64,000 nucleotides of DNA, taken from assembly GCF_021405525.1 (NCBI RefSeq), contig NZ_JAGQAG010000001.1:2976001-3040000 (forward strand), written 5' to 3'. A program made the translations under genes and the position numbers. Below, piece by piece: positions 53,046 to 62,263 of the stretch; position 1 is the stretch's first letter; the number at the start of each line of letters is the position of its first letter. This stretch comes from Ruegeria pomeroyi (lineage in GTDB: Bacteria > Pseudomonadota > Alphaproteobacteria > Rhodobacterales > Rhodobacteraceae). The notes beneath the pieces were generated by a model. It was not told the origin of the DNA, did no database searches, and worked only from the letters and a program-made list of their open reading frames with translations.

Positions 53046-55175
53046 TCAGCCCGCGCGCGCGTCGCGCACCAGTTTCAGGATATCCTGCGCCGCTTCGGGA
53101 ATGTTGGTGCCCGGACCAAAGATCGCCTTGACCCCGTGATCATAGAGGAACTGGTAATCCTGCTGCGGAATGACCCCGCCGCAGATCACGATGATGTCCT
53201 CGGCACCGGCCTTCTTCAGCTCTTCGACCAGTTGCGGCGCCAGCGTCTTGTGGCCCGCCGCCTGGCTGGAAATGCCGACCACGTGGACGTCGTTGTCGAT
53301 GGCGTCCTGCGCCGCCTCGGCGGGCGTCTGGAACAGCGGGCCCACATCGACGTCGAAACCGATATCGGCAAAAGCGGTGGCGATCACCTTGGCGCCCCGG
53401 TCGTGGCCGTCCTGGCCCATCTTGACCACCAGCAGACGCGGGCGGCGGCCCTCTTCCTCGGCAAAGGCCTCGATCGACTTCTGGATCGCGGCAAAGCCCT
53501 CGTCGCCCTCATAGGCCGCGCCATAGACACCGGCCAGGGTCTTCACTTCGGCGCGGTGGCGGCCGAATTCCTTTTCCATCGCCATGCTGATCTCTCCTAC
53601 GGATGCCCGGGCGCGGGCCGCCTCGACGGCCGCTTCGAGCAGGTTGCCGCCCTCTTTGGCGCGGCGGGTAAGCTCGTCGAGCGCGGCGACACAGGCCGCC
53701 TCGTCGCGAGTGCTGCGGATACGCTCCAGCCGGGCGATCTGGGCGTCGCGCACCGCCATGTTGTCGACGTCGAGAATGTCGATCGGGTCTTCGCGGTCCT
53801 TGCGGTACTTGTTGACGCCGACGATCACCTCTTCGCCGCGGTCGATCATCGCCTGGCGGCGGGCCGCACTTTCCTCGATGCGGAGCTTGGGCATGCCACT
53901 GGCCACGGCCTTGGTCATGCCGCCCATCTCCTCGACCTCCTGGATCAGTGCCCAGGCCTTTTCGATCAGGTCGTTGGTCAGGCTCTCGACATAGTAGGAA
54001 CCCGCCAGCGGATCGACCACCTTGGTAACGCCGGTCTCTTCCTGCAGCACCAGCTGGGTGTTGCGCGCGATGCGGGCCGAGAAATCGGTGGGCAGCGCAA
54101 TCGCCTCGTCCAGCGCGTTGGTATGCAGCGACTGGGTGCCGCCCAGGACCGCGCTCATCGCCTCGTACGCGGTGCGGATCACGTTGTTATAGGGGTCCTG
54201 CTCTTGCAGGCTGACGCCCGAGGTCTGGCAATGGGTGCGCAGCATCTTGGAACGTTCGGATTTGGCGCCGAACTCGGTCATGATCCGGTGCCAGAGCGTG
54301 CGCGCGGCGCGCAGCTTGGCAATCTCCATGAAGAAGTTCATGCCGATGGCAAAGAAGAACGACAGGCGACCTGCGAACTTGTCCACGTCCATCCCGGCCT
54401 CGATCGCGGCGCGCACATATTCACGCCCGTCGGCCAGGGTATAGGCCAGTTCCTGCACCAGGTTCGCCCCGGCCTCTTGCATGTGATAGCCCGAGATCGA
54501 GATCGAGTTGAACTTCGGCATGTTGTCCGAGGTATAGCCGATGATGTCCGAAATGATCCGCATCGAGGGTTCGGGCGGATAGATATAGGTGTTGCGGACC
54601 ATGAACTCTTTCAGGATGTCGTTCTGGATGGTCCCCGACAGCACCGATCTGTCATGGCCCTGCTCTTCGCCCGCGACGATGAAACTGGCCAGGATCGGGA
54701 TCACCGCGCCGTTCATCGTCATCGACACCGACACCTTGTCGAGCGGGATGCCGTCGAACAGGATCTTCATGTCCTCGACGCTGTCGATGGCGACACCGGC
54801 CTTGCCCACGTCGCCCACCACGCGGGGGTGGTCGCTGTCATAGCCGCGATGGGTGGCGAGATCGAAGGCGACCGAGACACCCTGCTGACCGGCGGCCAGG
54901 TTGCGGCGGTAGAATGCGTTCGATTCCTCGGCGGTGGAGAAGCCGGCATATTGCCGGATGGTCCAGGGGCGGCCCGCATACATGGTCGCCTTGACGCCAC
55001 GGGTAAAGGGGCCAAAGCCCGGCATCCCACCCATATGCGGCAGTTCGGCGGTGTCCGCCTCGGTATAGAGCGGCTTGACGTCGATCCCTTCGAGCGTCTG
55101 CCAGGTCAGGTCTTCAACGGGGCGCCCGCGCAGCTCTTTCTCAGCCAGCGCCCGCCAATCGTCGGTCTTGCTCAT
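53046..55175 (-). CDS. mcm: Methylmalonyl-CoA mutase
   Basis: 709 residues, fused large subunit type. N-terminal substrate-binding barrel (residues 1-540) with [23 protein letters not shown] and [16 protein letters not shown]-terminal adenosylcobalamin domain (about 570-709) with the DGHDRG motif in [13 protein letters not shown] (base-off His ligand). It converts methylmalonyl-CoA to succinyl-CoA, the step after propionyl-CoA carboxylase. The 5' end overlaps the upstream sulfotransferase-like gene by 35 bp. Succinyl-CoA enters the TCA cycle. Confidence 0.96.
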   Translation of the reverse strand: MSKTDDWRALAEKELRGRPVEDLTWQTLEGIDVKPLYTEADTAELPHMGGMPGFGPFTRGVKATMYAGRPWTIRQYAGFSTAEESNAFYRRNLAAGQQGVSVAFDLATHRGYDSDHPRVVGDVGKAGVAIDSVEDMKILFDGIPLDKVSVSMTMNGAVIPILASFIVAGEEQGHDRSVLSGTIQNDILKEFMVRNTYIYPPEPSMRIISDIIGYTSDNMPKFNSISISGYHMQEAGANLVQELAYTLADGREYVRAAIEAGMDVDKFAGRLSFFFAIGMNFFMEIAKLRAARTLWHRIMTEFGAKSERSKMLRTHCQTSGVSLQEQDPYNNVIRTAYEAMSAVLGGTQSLHTNALDEAIALPTDFSARIARNTQLVLQEETGVTKVVDPLAGSYYVESLTNDLIEKAWALIQEVEEMGGMTKAVASGMPKLRIEESAARRQAMIDRGEEVIVGVNKYRKDREDPIDILDVDNMAVRDAQIARLERIRSTRDEAACVAALDELTRRAKEGGNLLEAAVEAARARASVGEISMAMEKEFGRHRAEVKTLAGVYGAAYEGDEGFAAIQKSIEAFAEEEGRRPRLLVVKMGQDGHDRGAKVIATAFADIGFDVDVGPLFQTPAEAAQDAIDNDVHVVGISSQAAGHKTLAPQLVEELKKAGAEDIIVICGGVIPQQDYQFLYDHGVKAIFGPGTNIPEAAQDILKLVRDARAG

Positions 55176-56073
55176 TGCGTCTTCCTCTTGTCAATTCGGG
55201 TCTTGGCAGGGTTTGCCCCGCCGGTTTCTTGTTCGGATCGTCCATCAGCCAGGCCAGGCCATCGGCTCCGGCGGCCAGCCACATCAGGTCATCGGCATAG
55301 GTCTCGCGCTGGGCGGTGGCCTGCTCGGCTGTAAAGGGGCTCCAGCGGCCTTCGCCACCGGGCAGCGCGCGCGCCAGGCGCTCTGGCAGTATCTCGCGCA
55401 GCTCCGGCAGGCGCGGCGTTGCGTTCAACCAGTCGCGGCTGTGTTTCATTGGCGCCGGGCGGCCCGTCACCGCCTCGAGCTGGGCCTCGGGGCGGCCCGC
55501 AAAAATCTCGAACGGCAGCACCCAGAGCCGGGCGCCCGGCACCGCGCAGCCGATATCGGCGATCACATCGCGCCAACTGCGCGGGCCATGAGCGATCCAG
55601 TCCAGCGCCACCGGCGATGGCAGGCCAAAACCGCGCGTCAGCCCATAGCCCAGCGCCGACGACCACCAGATCTCGGGCGAGCGGATGTTCAGCATCACAT
55701 CGCTGATCCTGCCGTCAAAGGCCTCGGCATAGCGGGCGATGCGTTCGCCCGCGTCCGGGTACAGTTCCGCCTGACGCAGGTTCAGCCGCATCGAACCCAG
55801 CATGTTCTCGTCACTCACCACCAAACGCCGGGTGCCGCCCAGCGCGGTACGCGCCAGGTTGAGCCGCACCCGCCCCACCGCGCGGCGGCGCAGGTCGCGC
55901 CCGGTGGCGGGGCCGGGCGTGGGCAGCAGGCCGCGAAACAGCCCGTTGCGGGTCCGCCGTGGCCCCCAGAACCCGGTGCCATCGGCCGCCAGCCGGTCGG
56001 CATTCTGGCGCAGATAGTGTTGAAATGTGGTGGTCGCGCAGCGATGCGCGCCGATATGCAGGATAACGTCCAT
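55141..56073 (-). CDS. Sulfotransferase-like P-loop protein
   Basis: 310 residues. The N-terminal [20 protein letters not shown] corresponds to the 5'-phosphosulfate-binding P-loop of sulfotransferases (usual form HIGTHKTGTTS-like). Later [11 protein letters not shown] near 110 and [20 protein letters not shown] near 150 fit the 3'-phosphate-binding region (R-S pair). It could sulfate a surface polysaccharide or small molecule. Start 56073 is at the motif; a longer frame is spurious. The 3' end overlaps mcm by 35 bp, so the two are probably co-transcribed though functionally unrelated. Confidence 0.72.
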   Translation of the reverse strand: MDVILHIGAHRCATTTFQHYLRQNADRLAADGTGFWGPRRTRNGLFRGLLPTPGPATGRDLRRRAVGRVRLNLARTALGGTRRLVVSDENMLGSMRLNLRQAELYPDAGERIARYAEAFDGRISDVMLNIRSPEIWWSSALGYGLTRGFGLPSPVALDWIAHGPRSWRDVIADIGCAVPGARLWVLPFEIFAGRPEAQLEAVTGRPAPMKHSRDWLNATPRLPELREILPERLARALPGGEGRWSPFTAEQATAQRETYADDLMWLAAGADGLAWLMDDPNKKPAGQTLPRPELTRGRRNEQDRRLAGAG

Positions 56074-56244
56074 GGCGCAGCCTTTCTTGCGGGCCCTCAG
56101 GACCCGATGGGAGCGGGAATGTACCCTCACAGTCATGCCCAACCCCTGACGAAGCCATTAACGTTAAACTTTTTGCATCCCCCTCTCGCGCAAGCTGTCG
56201 CAATCGGCGCCGCCGCGGCTATATTGAACGGGACAGGAGACCAC

Positions 56245-56691
56245 ATGAGACCGTTATTCGCCTTTGTTTTCCTTGCCTTTCTCCCGCTTGCAGGCTGGGC
56301 AGCCGATGCCATGCAACCTGAAGCGGAGGCTCTGATCCGGCCCGCCGGTGAGAGCGATTTGAGTGAATTTTTATGGATAAAACGGCCCATCGTCGTCTTT
56401 GCCGATACCGATGCTGACCCCCGGTTCCAGCAGCAGATCGAGATGCTGCGCGCAGGCGCAGACATGCTCACGGAACGCGACGTGGTGGTTCTGACAGACA
56501 CCGACCCATCGTCCCGCTCACCCGCCCGACAGAAACTGCGCCCGCGCGGTTTCGCGCTGGTGGTGATCGACAAGGATGGCGGCGTCAAGCTGCGCAAACC
56601 GACCCCGTGGAGCGTGCGCGAACTGACCCGGACCATCGACAAGATGCCGACCCGCGAACAGGAAATCCGCGACCGGCGCGGGCTGAACTGA
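56245..56691 (+). CDS. DUF4174 domain-containing periplasmic protein
   Basis: 148 residues. Signal peptide (RPLFAFVFLAFLPLAGWA, cleavage near AADA). The mature part has LSEFLWIKRPIVVFADTDADPRF and GFALVVIDKDGGVKLRKPTPWSVRELTRTIDKMPTRE, a thioredoxin-like pattern without a CxxC, as in DUF4174 proteins. AGGAGA 5 nt upstream of the ATG supports the start. Unknown function; it is opposite to the surrounding pcc-mcm genes. Confidence 0.8.
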   Translation: MRPLFAFVFLAFLPLAGWAADAMQPEAEALIRPAGESDLSEFLWIKRPIVVFADTDADPRFQQQIEMLRAGADMLTERDVVVLTDTDPSSRSPARQKLRPRGFALVVIDKDGGVKLRKPTPWSVRELTRTIDKMPTREQEIRDRRGLN

Positions 56692-56707
56692 GGCGCGCGC
56701 GCCGCCA

Positions 56708-57229
56708 TCACACATCTCCCCGGGCAAAGAACACCTGTCGCCGATCCCGGTCGAGGATCACCAGGGCGTTGTTATCCGGGGCAAAGATCAGCAGCGCGGC
56801 AGGCGAGTGCAGCGCGCTCAGATAAGCCGATCTTGTATCCTCGTCCATGCAGGCCCGCGCGCTGAGCCCCGAGGCCAGGATGCCCAGCCCCTTGGGCAGA
56901 TCCGCCGACATCACCGCCTGCGAGACCTGATCGGGCGTTTCGCCCTCAAGTTCGAAGGCAACGATGGCCTCGCGCGACAGTGCCGCCAGCCCGTCTCGCA
57001 GGGTCGAAACCGTGCGCACCTTGGTTTGCAGGATATCGGCCGGGGTGGAGAACACCCCGGCAGTGCATTCCAGCTTGGACTCGAAATAGAGTGTATCGCC
57101 CAGCGGCATCCAGCCGCCGAGTTGGGCACGCACCTCGGCCTCGCGGTCCAGCGCACAGGCCGCCAGCCCGATCAGGGCCAGCGCCGCGAGCGGGTGCGAT
57201 GCGCGAAGATATGTGCGTGCCCCGAACAT
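56708..57229 (-). CDS. Hypothetical lipoprotein between pccA and mcm
   Basis: 173 residues. Lipobox LAAC in the signal (ALALIGLAACALDRE; Cys near 26). The remainder (QLGGWMPLGDTLYFESKLECTAGVF, then a helical region and ALLIFAPDNNALVILDRDRRQVFFA) has no family I recognise; two or three Cys residues (C55, C125) could form a disulfide. It begins 4 bp after the pccA stop on the same strand, suggesting operon membership with pccA. Confidence 0.75.
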   Translation of the reverse strand: MFGARTYLRASHPLAALALIGLAACALDREAEVRAQLGGWMPLGDTLYFESKLECTAGVFSTPADILQTKVRTVSTLRDGLAALSREAIVAFELEGETPDQVSQAVMSADLPKGLGILASGLSARACMDEDTRSAYLSALHSPAALLIFAPDNNALVILDRDRRQVFFARGDV

Positions 57230-57233
57230 GGGG

Positions 57234-59279
57234 TTATTCGAACTCCATGATCACGTCATCGACGGCCAGGCTGTCGCCCGCGCCGGCGTTGATCTTGGCA
57301 ACCACGCCCTTTTTCTCGGCGCGCAGGATGTTTTCCATCTTCATCGCCTCGACGGTGCACAGCGCCTGACCCTCCTGCACTTCCTGCCCCACTTCGACAT
57401 CGACCTTCACGATCAGGCCGGGCATCGGGCAAAGCAGCATTTTCGAGGTGTCGGGCGGCAGTTTCTCGGGCATCAGCCGCGCCAGTTCCGCCTGACGCGG
57501 GGTACGCACATGCACCTTGAGGTCAGCGCCCCGGGTGCGGATGCGGAACCCGCCCGAGATCTTGCCCACCTTCAGCACCAGCGGCGCACCATCGACCATC
57601 AGGTTGGCCAGCTGGTCGCCCGGCGTCCAGTCGCTGGTCACCCGCATCGCGCTGCCATCGTCAAAAGTGACGGTAGAGCCATCGTGATCGGCGGCGATGG
57701 CGACCGGGAAATCGGCGCCTTGCAGCGTGACCACCCATTCGGTGCCCACCCGGCGCTCGTGGTTGTCCATCCGGCCCGAGACACGGGTGCGCCGGATTTC
57801 GGCCACACGGTGCATAGCGGCGGCGGCGGCGGCCACGCGGCGCAGGTCGGTTTCAGGCAGGGTCACGCCTTCGAAGCCTTCGGGATATTCCTCGGCGATA
57901 AAGGCCGTGGTCATGTCGCCCGAGATGAATTTCGGATGGTCCATCACCGCGCTCAAGAAGGGCAAGTTGTGACCGATCCCCTCGACCTCGAAACTGTCCA
58001 GCGCGATGCGCATCGCCTCGATCGCGGCGGCACGGGTCGGCGCCCAGGTGCAGAGCTTGGCGATCATCGGGTCATAGTACATGCTGATCTCGCCGCCTTC
58101 GTAGACGCCGGTATCGTTGCGCACAGCCGCCTCACCCGTGGGCGCCTCCCCCTGCCATTTTCCATTGACCAGCATCGGACCGGCGGCGGTTTCCGCCGGC
58201 GGGCGATAGCGGCTCAGACGGCCGATCGAGGGCAGGAAGCCGCGATAGGGATCTTCGGCATAAAGCCTGTTCTCGATGGCCCAGCCGGTCAGTTTCACAT
58301 CGTCCTGGGTGATGCTGAGCGGTTCGCCCGCCGCCACGCGGATCATCTGTTCCACCAGATCGACACCGGTGATCAGCTCGGTCACCGGGTGTTCCACCTG
58401 AAGGCGGGTGTTCATTTCCAGAAAGTAGAAGTTCTTCTGCCCGTCGACGATGAATTCCACCGTGCCCGCGCTGGCATAGCCCACCGCCTTGGCGAGCGCC
58501 ACGGCCTGTTCGCCCATGGCGCGGCGGGTGGCCTCGTCGAGGAAGGGGCTGGGCGCCTCTTCGACGACCTTCTGGTTGCGGCGCTGGATCGAGCATTCAC
58601 GCTCGCCCAGATAGATGCCGTTGCCATGGCTGTCACACAGAACCTGGATCTCGATATGGCGCGGCTGGGTGACGAATTTCTCGATGAAGATACGATCATC
58701 GCCAAAGCTGTTCGCCGCCTCGTTCTTGGAGCTTTGGAAGCCTTCGCGCGCCTCCTGATCGTTCCAGGCGATCCGCATGCCTTTGCCGCCGCCCCCGGCG
58801 CTGGCCTTGATCATCACCGGATAGCCGATCTCGTTCGAGATCTTGACCGCTTCGTCGGCATCCTCGATCAGACCCATGTAGCCGGGCACCGTCGAGACAT
58901 TTGCCTCCTGCGCGATCTTCTTCGACGTGATCTTGTCGCCCATCGCCTCGATGGCGCCCTTGGGGGGGCCGACAAAGATGACACCGGCGGCCTCCAGCGC
59001 CTCGGCGAATTTCGAGTTCTCGCTGAGGAAGCCATAGCCCGGATGCACCGCCTGTGCGCCGGTCGCCTTGATCGCGGCCATCACTTTGTCGATGACGATA
59101 TAGGACTGGTTGGCGGGCGGCGGGCCGATATGCACCGCCTCGTCGGCCATCTGCACATGCAGCGCCTGCTTGTCGGCATCCGAATAGATGGCAACGGTGG
59201 AAATGCCCATCTTGCGCGCGGTCTTGATGACCCGGCAGGCAATCTCGCCCCGGTTGGCGATCAGGATCTTGTTGAACAT
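57234..59279 (-). CDS. pccA: Propionyl-CoA carboxylase alpha subunit (biotin carboxylase + BCCP)
   Basis: 681 residues. Biotin-carboxylase part: KILIANRGEIACRVIKTARK at the start, ATP-grasp GGGGKGMRIAW near 165, and EMNTRLQVEHPVTE near 285. Middle BT domain about 460-600, then a C-terminal biotinyl domain with VEAMKMENI (biotinylated Lys near 648). It fixes bicarbonate to propionyl-CoA with PccB to give methylmalonyl-CoA. AGAGGAC precedes the ATG; a terminator-like hairpin lies 34-70 bp upstream on the same strand. Confidence 0.96.
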   Translation of the reverse strand: MFNKILIANRGEIACRVIKTARKMGISTVAIYSDADKQALHVQMADEAVHIGPPPANQSYIVIDKVMAAIKATGAQAVHPGYGFLSENSKFAEALEAAGVIFVGPPKGAIEAMGDKITSKKIAQEANVSTVPGYMGLIEDADEAVKISNEIGYPVMIKASAGGGGKGMRIAWNDQEAREGFQSSKNEAANSFGDDRIFIEKFVTQPRHIEIQVLCDSHGNGIYLGERECSIQRRNQKVVEEAPSPFLDEATRRAMGEQAVALAKAVGYASAGTVEFIVDGQKNFYFLEMNTRLQVEHPVTELITGVDLVEQMIRVAAGEPLSITQDDVKLTGWAIENRLYAEDPYRGFLPSIGRLSRYRPPAETAAGPMLVNGKWQGEAPTGEAAVRNDTGVYEGGEISMYYDPMIAKLCTWAPTRAAAIEAMRIALDSFEVEGIGHNLPFLSAVMDHPKFISGDMTTAFIAEEYPEGFEGVTLPETDLRRVAAAAAAMHRVAEIRRTRVSGRMDNHERRVGTEWVVTLQGADFPVAIAADHDGSTVTFDDGSAMRVTSDWTPGDQLANLMVDGAPLVLKVGKISGGFRIRTRGADLKVHVRTPRQAELARLMPEKLPPDTSKMLLCPMPGLIVKVDVEVGQEVQEGQALCTVEAMKMENILRAEKKGVVAKINAGAGDSLAVDDVIMEFE

Positions 59280-59312
59280 GCGATGTCCTCTGTCTTGGAA
59301 GGGTCGGAACGC

Positions 59313-59349
59313 AAAACGCCGCCCCCGGCCGGATGGCCAGGAACGGCGT
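59313..59349 (-). terminator. Terminator or attenuator hairpin just upstream of pccA
   Basis: On the minus strand ACGCCG-TT-CCTGGCC-atcc-GGCCGGG-GG-CGGCGT folds into a long stem (six plus seven pairs around an ATCC loop) followed by TTTT. It lies between the small lipoprotein gene and pccA, only 34 bp before the pccA start, so it could end the lipoprotein transcript or attenuate pccA. Confidence 0.65.
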
Positions 59350-59399
59350 ATCGCGCGATATCAGCCGGGCGGTTCGGTGCCCGGAGAGAATTCAGTGTG

Positions 59400-59603
59400 T
59401 CAGTTACAGGTGCCTTGCACCTTGCAATAAAGGATGTTGCCAGCGGCGCCGGCCGCTGCGCCGACAACAGGGTTTCCATCCAGCGCGAGCGAGCCCAGAA
59501 GCCCGGCACTGCCGCCGTAAAGCGCCTGTTCGGTCGGGTTGTCGCCACAGGCGGCCAGACCGGCGACGAGCGCCAGACCGGCAAAGAGTTTCGATTTCTG
59601 CAT
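59400..59603 (-). CDS. Small lipoprotein of unknown function
   Basis: 67 residues. Signal peptide with lipobox LAAC (KSKLFAGLALVAGLAACGD, lipidated Cys19); the mature part is Gly/Ala-rich (GGSAGLLGSLAL, VGAAAGAAGNILYCK) and contains a Gly-zipper-like stretch, ending in a Cys pair region (YCKVQGTC). I know similar short lipoproteins in Rhodobacterales but not their role. It may insert in the outer membrane. Located between pccA and a long empty region. Confidence 0.72.
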   Translation of the reverse strand: MQKSKLFAGLALVAGLAACGDNPTEQALYGGSAGLLGSLALDGNPVVGAAAGAAGNILYCKVQGTCN

Positions 59604-60262
59604 CCTGCCCTTCCTTCGGATTGATCCGTCTTATGGGCAGATAGATGGGGCCGCGCGCGGGTGGAAATCAAGCGGCGTGCACGCGCCGTGACAGCCTCAG
59701 CGGCGGGCCGCGCAAATTGGGGGAAATCCGCCGATCCACCTGTGCCGAGCGCGGGCAAAAAGACGGGCGGTTCGAGGTCAGCGACATCAAACCGCCCGCT
59801 TAGGGAAGGGGTACGGAATAGTAGGTGCGCGCACGACGCAGGCAGATTTGTACCGCACGCCTGAACGAGGCTGCCGTATCCGTGACAAGCCGCCAAGCCC
59901 CGGTTCGCGGGACGCCGGATTTGAGCCGGATTCTGCCGGACGCGGAGCAACTCTGGCGGGAAAACGCCGACAGGGTGCTTCTCCGCTGCGGGCACGTCCT
60001 CTGTCACATAACCGTTACGCAAGGCTAGGCGATCCCGACCCAACCCACAGGCGCGGCGACTGCTTTCACGCGAGCTGCACGCGTTCGTGCGCGCCAGACC
60101 CTGTACCGGCGAGATACCGTGTGCGACAGGCAAAAACTCAACTCCCGAACGATCACCATCGCGGCAATTTCCGCTCACGGCCAATCGCCCGCTTGTCATT
60201 TGATCGCACCGGGGCCGCGTGGAACCCAAAGCCTCGCCACATATACGAGGAGATGGGTAGAA
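59604..60262. other. 659 bp divergent intergenic region, no gene recognised
   Basis: No protein gene is convincing on either strand. It holds a 9-bp hairpin (CGGGCGGTT at 59764-59772 with its complement at 59790-59798, 17-nt loop), a cluster of CCGGATT repeats around 59909-59940, and presumably the promoters of the small lipoprotein (minus) and of the porin (plus). A small RNA is possible but there is no direct evidence. Confidence 0.5.
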
Positions 60263-61402
60263 ATGGTGAGGAGACTTGACGCAATATCGGCGCTGACGCT
60301 GATGACGGCCCTGGGGGGCGCCGGAGCGGCGATGGCCGGCGATGCCGGCAGCCAGGCCGAACTGGACGCGCTGCGCGCCCGTGTCGAAGCGCTGGAGGCC
60401 GGCCGTGCCGCCGGTGCCCGCGGCGACCTGCATGTCGGTCGCACCGCGATCGACATTTACGGCTATGCCAAGGCCGATTTCTTTTACGATTTCGACTTTG
60501 TGCAGGGCGACACCGCCTTTGTGAACAATATCGGCGAACCCGCGAATGCCACCGACGGGACCTTTGGCGCCACCGTGCGCCAGTCGCGCCTGGGCATCCG
60601 CACCAGCACCGAGACCGATATCGGCACTCTGGGCGGGCAGCTGGAGTTCGACCTGTTCGCCTCGGGCGGCCGGTCGGAACTGCGCCTGCGCCATGCAAAT
60701 ATCCGCATCGGCGATCACTGGCTGATCGGTCAGACCTGGACCAACTTCATGCCCATCGGCCATTACCCGACCAGCGTCGAGTTCAACGGCCCGGTCGGCG
60801 TGACCTTTGCCCGGGTGCCGCAGGTGCGCTACAGCCATGCCTTCGGCAAGGCACTGTTCAGCGCCTCGATCGAGGAAAACAGCTCTCGCTCGGACGATCC
60901 GGTCGTCACCGCCGCGCTGGAATACAATGACGATCTGTTCTCGGCCCGGATCGCGGGCCTGGTCGGCACCGTCATTTCCGGCGGTACCGAGGTCGACCAG
61001 ACCGGCGTCACCGTGTCGGGCGCCCTGCGCCCCTGGCATGGCGGCCTGTTCCAGGCAACCTTCGTCACCGGCGAGGCGCTGGGCCCGCTGCTGATCGGCG
61101 GCGGCGCCTCGGCGGTTGGCGGCGTGGCCAACGATGTCGATGGCTTCACCGTCGAATTCCGGCAGGATGTCGGCGAGAAGTGGAACTTCGGCATCGCCTA
61201 TGGCAGCGAGGAATACGACCTGCCCACCTCGACCGGTACGCTCGATTTCACCGAGCTTGAGACCATCCATGTCAACGCGTTCTACAAAGCCACCGACAAC
61301 CTGACGCTGAGCGGTGAATACATCTTTGGCGAACGCACCACCTCGACCGGCGCCAGCTTCGAAGGCGACCGGGTTCAGCTTGCGGTACAGCTGAACTTCT
61401 GA
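60263..61402 (+). CDS. DcaP-like outer-membrane porin
   Basis: 379 residues. Sec signal peptide (AISALTLMTALGGAGAAMA, cleavage near AGD), then a short coiled-coil (QAELDALRARVEALEAGR), and a beta-barrel from about residue 60 with alternating aromatic strands ending in QLAVQLNF, with the terminal Phe typical of outer-membrane proteins. DcaP-family members are trimeric porins with an N-terminal coiled coil, taking up organic acids. GAGGAG lies 10 nt before ATG 60263. It stands alone on the plus strand within the pcc block. Confidence 0.88.
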   Translation: MVRRLDAISALTLMTALGGAGAAMAGDAGSQAELDALRARVEALEAGRAAGARGDLHVGRTAIDIYGYAKADFFYDFDFVQGDTAFVNNIGEPANATDGTFGATVRQSRLGIRTSTETDIGTLGGQLEFDLFASGGRSELRLRHANIRIGDHWLIGQTWTNFMPIGHYPTSVEFNGPVGVTFARVPQVRYSHAFGKALFSASIEENSSRSDDPVVTAALEYNDDLFSARIAGLVGTVISGGTEVDQTGVTVSGALRPWHGGLFQATFVTGEALGPLLIGGGASAVGGVANDVDGFTVEFRQDVGEKWNFGIAYGSEEYDLPTSTGTLDFTELETIHVNAFYKATDNLTLSGEYIFGERTTSTGASFEGDRVQLAVQLNF

Positions 61403-61411
61403 GAGCCGCGG

Positions 61412-61441
61412 CACGCCCTGCCCTCCCTCGGTCAGGGCGTG
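61412..61441 (+). terminator. Terminator hairpin after the porin
   Basis: CACGCCCTG (61412-61420) pairs exactly with CAGGGCGTG (61433-61441) over a 12-nt loop, 9 bp after the porin stop and 41 bp before the convergent gene's stop. It lacks a clear T run. Confidence 0.7.
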
Positions 61442-61482
61442 TCCGGTATTCCCCGAACGGGCCATATGCGCCGCCGGATGGA

Positions 61483-61842
61483 TCATTCCCAATCGTCCCC
61501 ATCGAACGCATCCGGGAACGAGGCCCGCGCCACCGCCACATCAATGACCAGAAGCGCCTCGTAGCTGGCCGGATCGAACGGATCCTCTGCTGCCACCACC
61601 TCGCGACCGAACAGCCAGCTCAGGCGCCCGGCATCCAGATTGCCGCGCTCGAACGGTTCGTCGCCGAACTGCTCCCACAGGGCCTGCATGAACAGCGCAT
61701 CGGCACGGCGATCGACCGCCTTGCGGTCGCGATAGCGCTCGCGCCGGACCAGTGGCGTGACGCCCTTGGGGTTGGCGCGGCGAATGGTGAACTGGAAATC
61801 AGAGCCGGGCATGCGGCTGGGGAAACCGCGATGTTTCAGCAT
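61483..61842 (-). CDS. Hypothetical protein
   Basis: 119 residues, no signal peptide. DFQFTIRRANPKGVTPLVRRERYRDRKAVDRRADALFMQALWEQFGDEPFERG suggests a basic helical N-terminal half; the C-terminal half is acidic (EDPFDPASYEALLVIDVAVARASFPDAFDGDDWE). I cannot name a family, although similar 110-120 residue proteins are familiar from Rhodobacterales genomes. Placed before the small lipoprotein on the minus strand, with a hairpin between. Confidence 0.6.
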   Translation of the reverse strand: MLKHRGFPSRMPGSDFQFTIRRANPKGVTPLVRRERYRDRKAVDRRADALFMQALWEQFGDEPFERGNLDAGRLSWLFGREVVAAEDPFDPASYEALLVIDVAVARASFPDAFDGDDWE

Positions 61843-61875
61843 GACACGCCCTCCCGGCCAGAGAGCGCGGCGAAA

Positions 61876-61905
61876 CGCGGGATCGGCCGCAGGGCCGATC
61901 CCGCG
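61876..61905 (-). terminator. Perfect terminator-like hairpin after the 45-residue lipoprotein
   Basis: CGCGGGATCGGCC (61876-61888) and its exact complement (61893-61905) around a GCAG loop. On the minus strand it is followed by TTTCG. It lies 7 bp downstream of the small lipoprotein stop, so it probably ends that transcript. Confidence 0.75.
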
Positions 61906-61911
61906 CGGTCT

Positions 61912-62049
61912 TTACTTGTACTTGCCGGTGAAGACCGGTTCGGTCGAGATGGGCTCGACGATGACGTATTCTTCCTTCGGCGAGTTGTCACAAGCAGCAA
62001 CGGCGCCGACAAAGGCAACCATTGCAACGAATTTGATGCATTTCGACAT
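61912..62049 (-). CDS. Very small lipoprotein, 45 residues
   Basis: Open frame starting ATG at 62049 with GGAGA about 6 nt upstream and ending TAA at 61912. The protein begins MSKCIKFVAMVAFVGAVAAC, a lipoprotein signal with lipobox VAAC (Cys20 modified), followed by about 25 residues (DNSPKEEYVIVEPISTEPVF) ending in GKYK. Strong signal, own hairpin downstream, and an inverted repeat in its upstream region support a real gene. Function unknown; possibly an entericidin-like small lipoprotein. Confidence 0.68.
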   Translation of the reverse strand: MSKCIKFVAMVAFVGAVAACDNSPKEEYVIVEPISTEPVFTGKYK

Positions 62050-62263
62050 CTGTTTCTCCTACTGACACAATCGAAACTTACAGAAGCAACAGCTTCTGCC
62101 TGCCTCACCCTTTCAGGGTTGGACGCGCGTTGGCGACCGTGCGCGAGCATAGTGGATCTCGGTTCGGAAATACATCCGAGATGGGGCAAGTTCATGGCCT
62201 GTGACTCCAAAGTCGCAAAACTCCGCTGATGTGAAGATTGACCCGCAACATGTTGTAGCATCG
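62050..62263. promoter_or_regulatory. Upstream region of the small lipoprotein with an inverted repeat
   Basis: CAGAAGC (62081-62087) and GCTTCTG (62092-62098) form a perfect 7-bp inverted repeat with a 4-bp spacer, 32-49 bp upstream of the small lipoprotein start codon on the minus strand. It is a plausible operator. The rest of this 214 bp gap holds nothing else I recognise. Confidence 0.35.

Noticed and set aside
52797-55334. 845-residue open frame antisense to mcm
   Set aside because: Shadow of a gene with the complete mutase and B12-binding signature on the other strand.
57213-59624. 803-residue open frame antisense to pccA
   Set aside because: Shadow; pccA has biotin carboxylase and biotinyl motifs in order.
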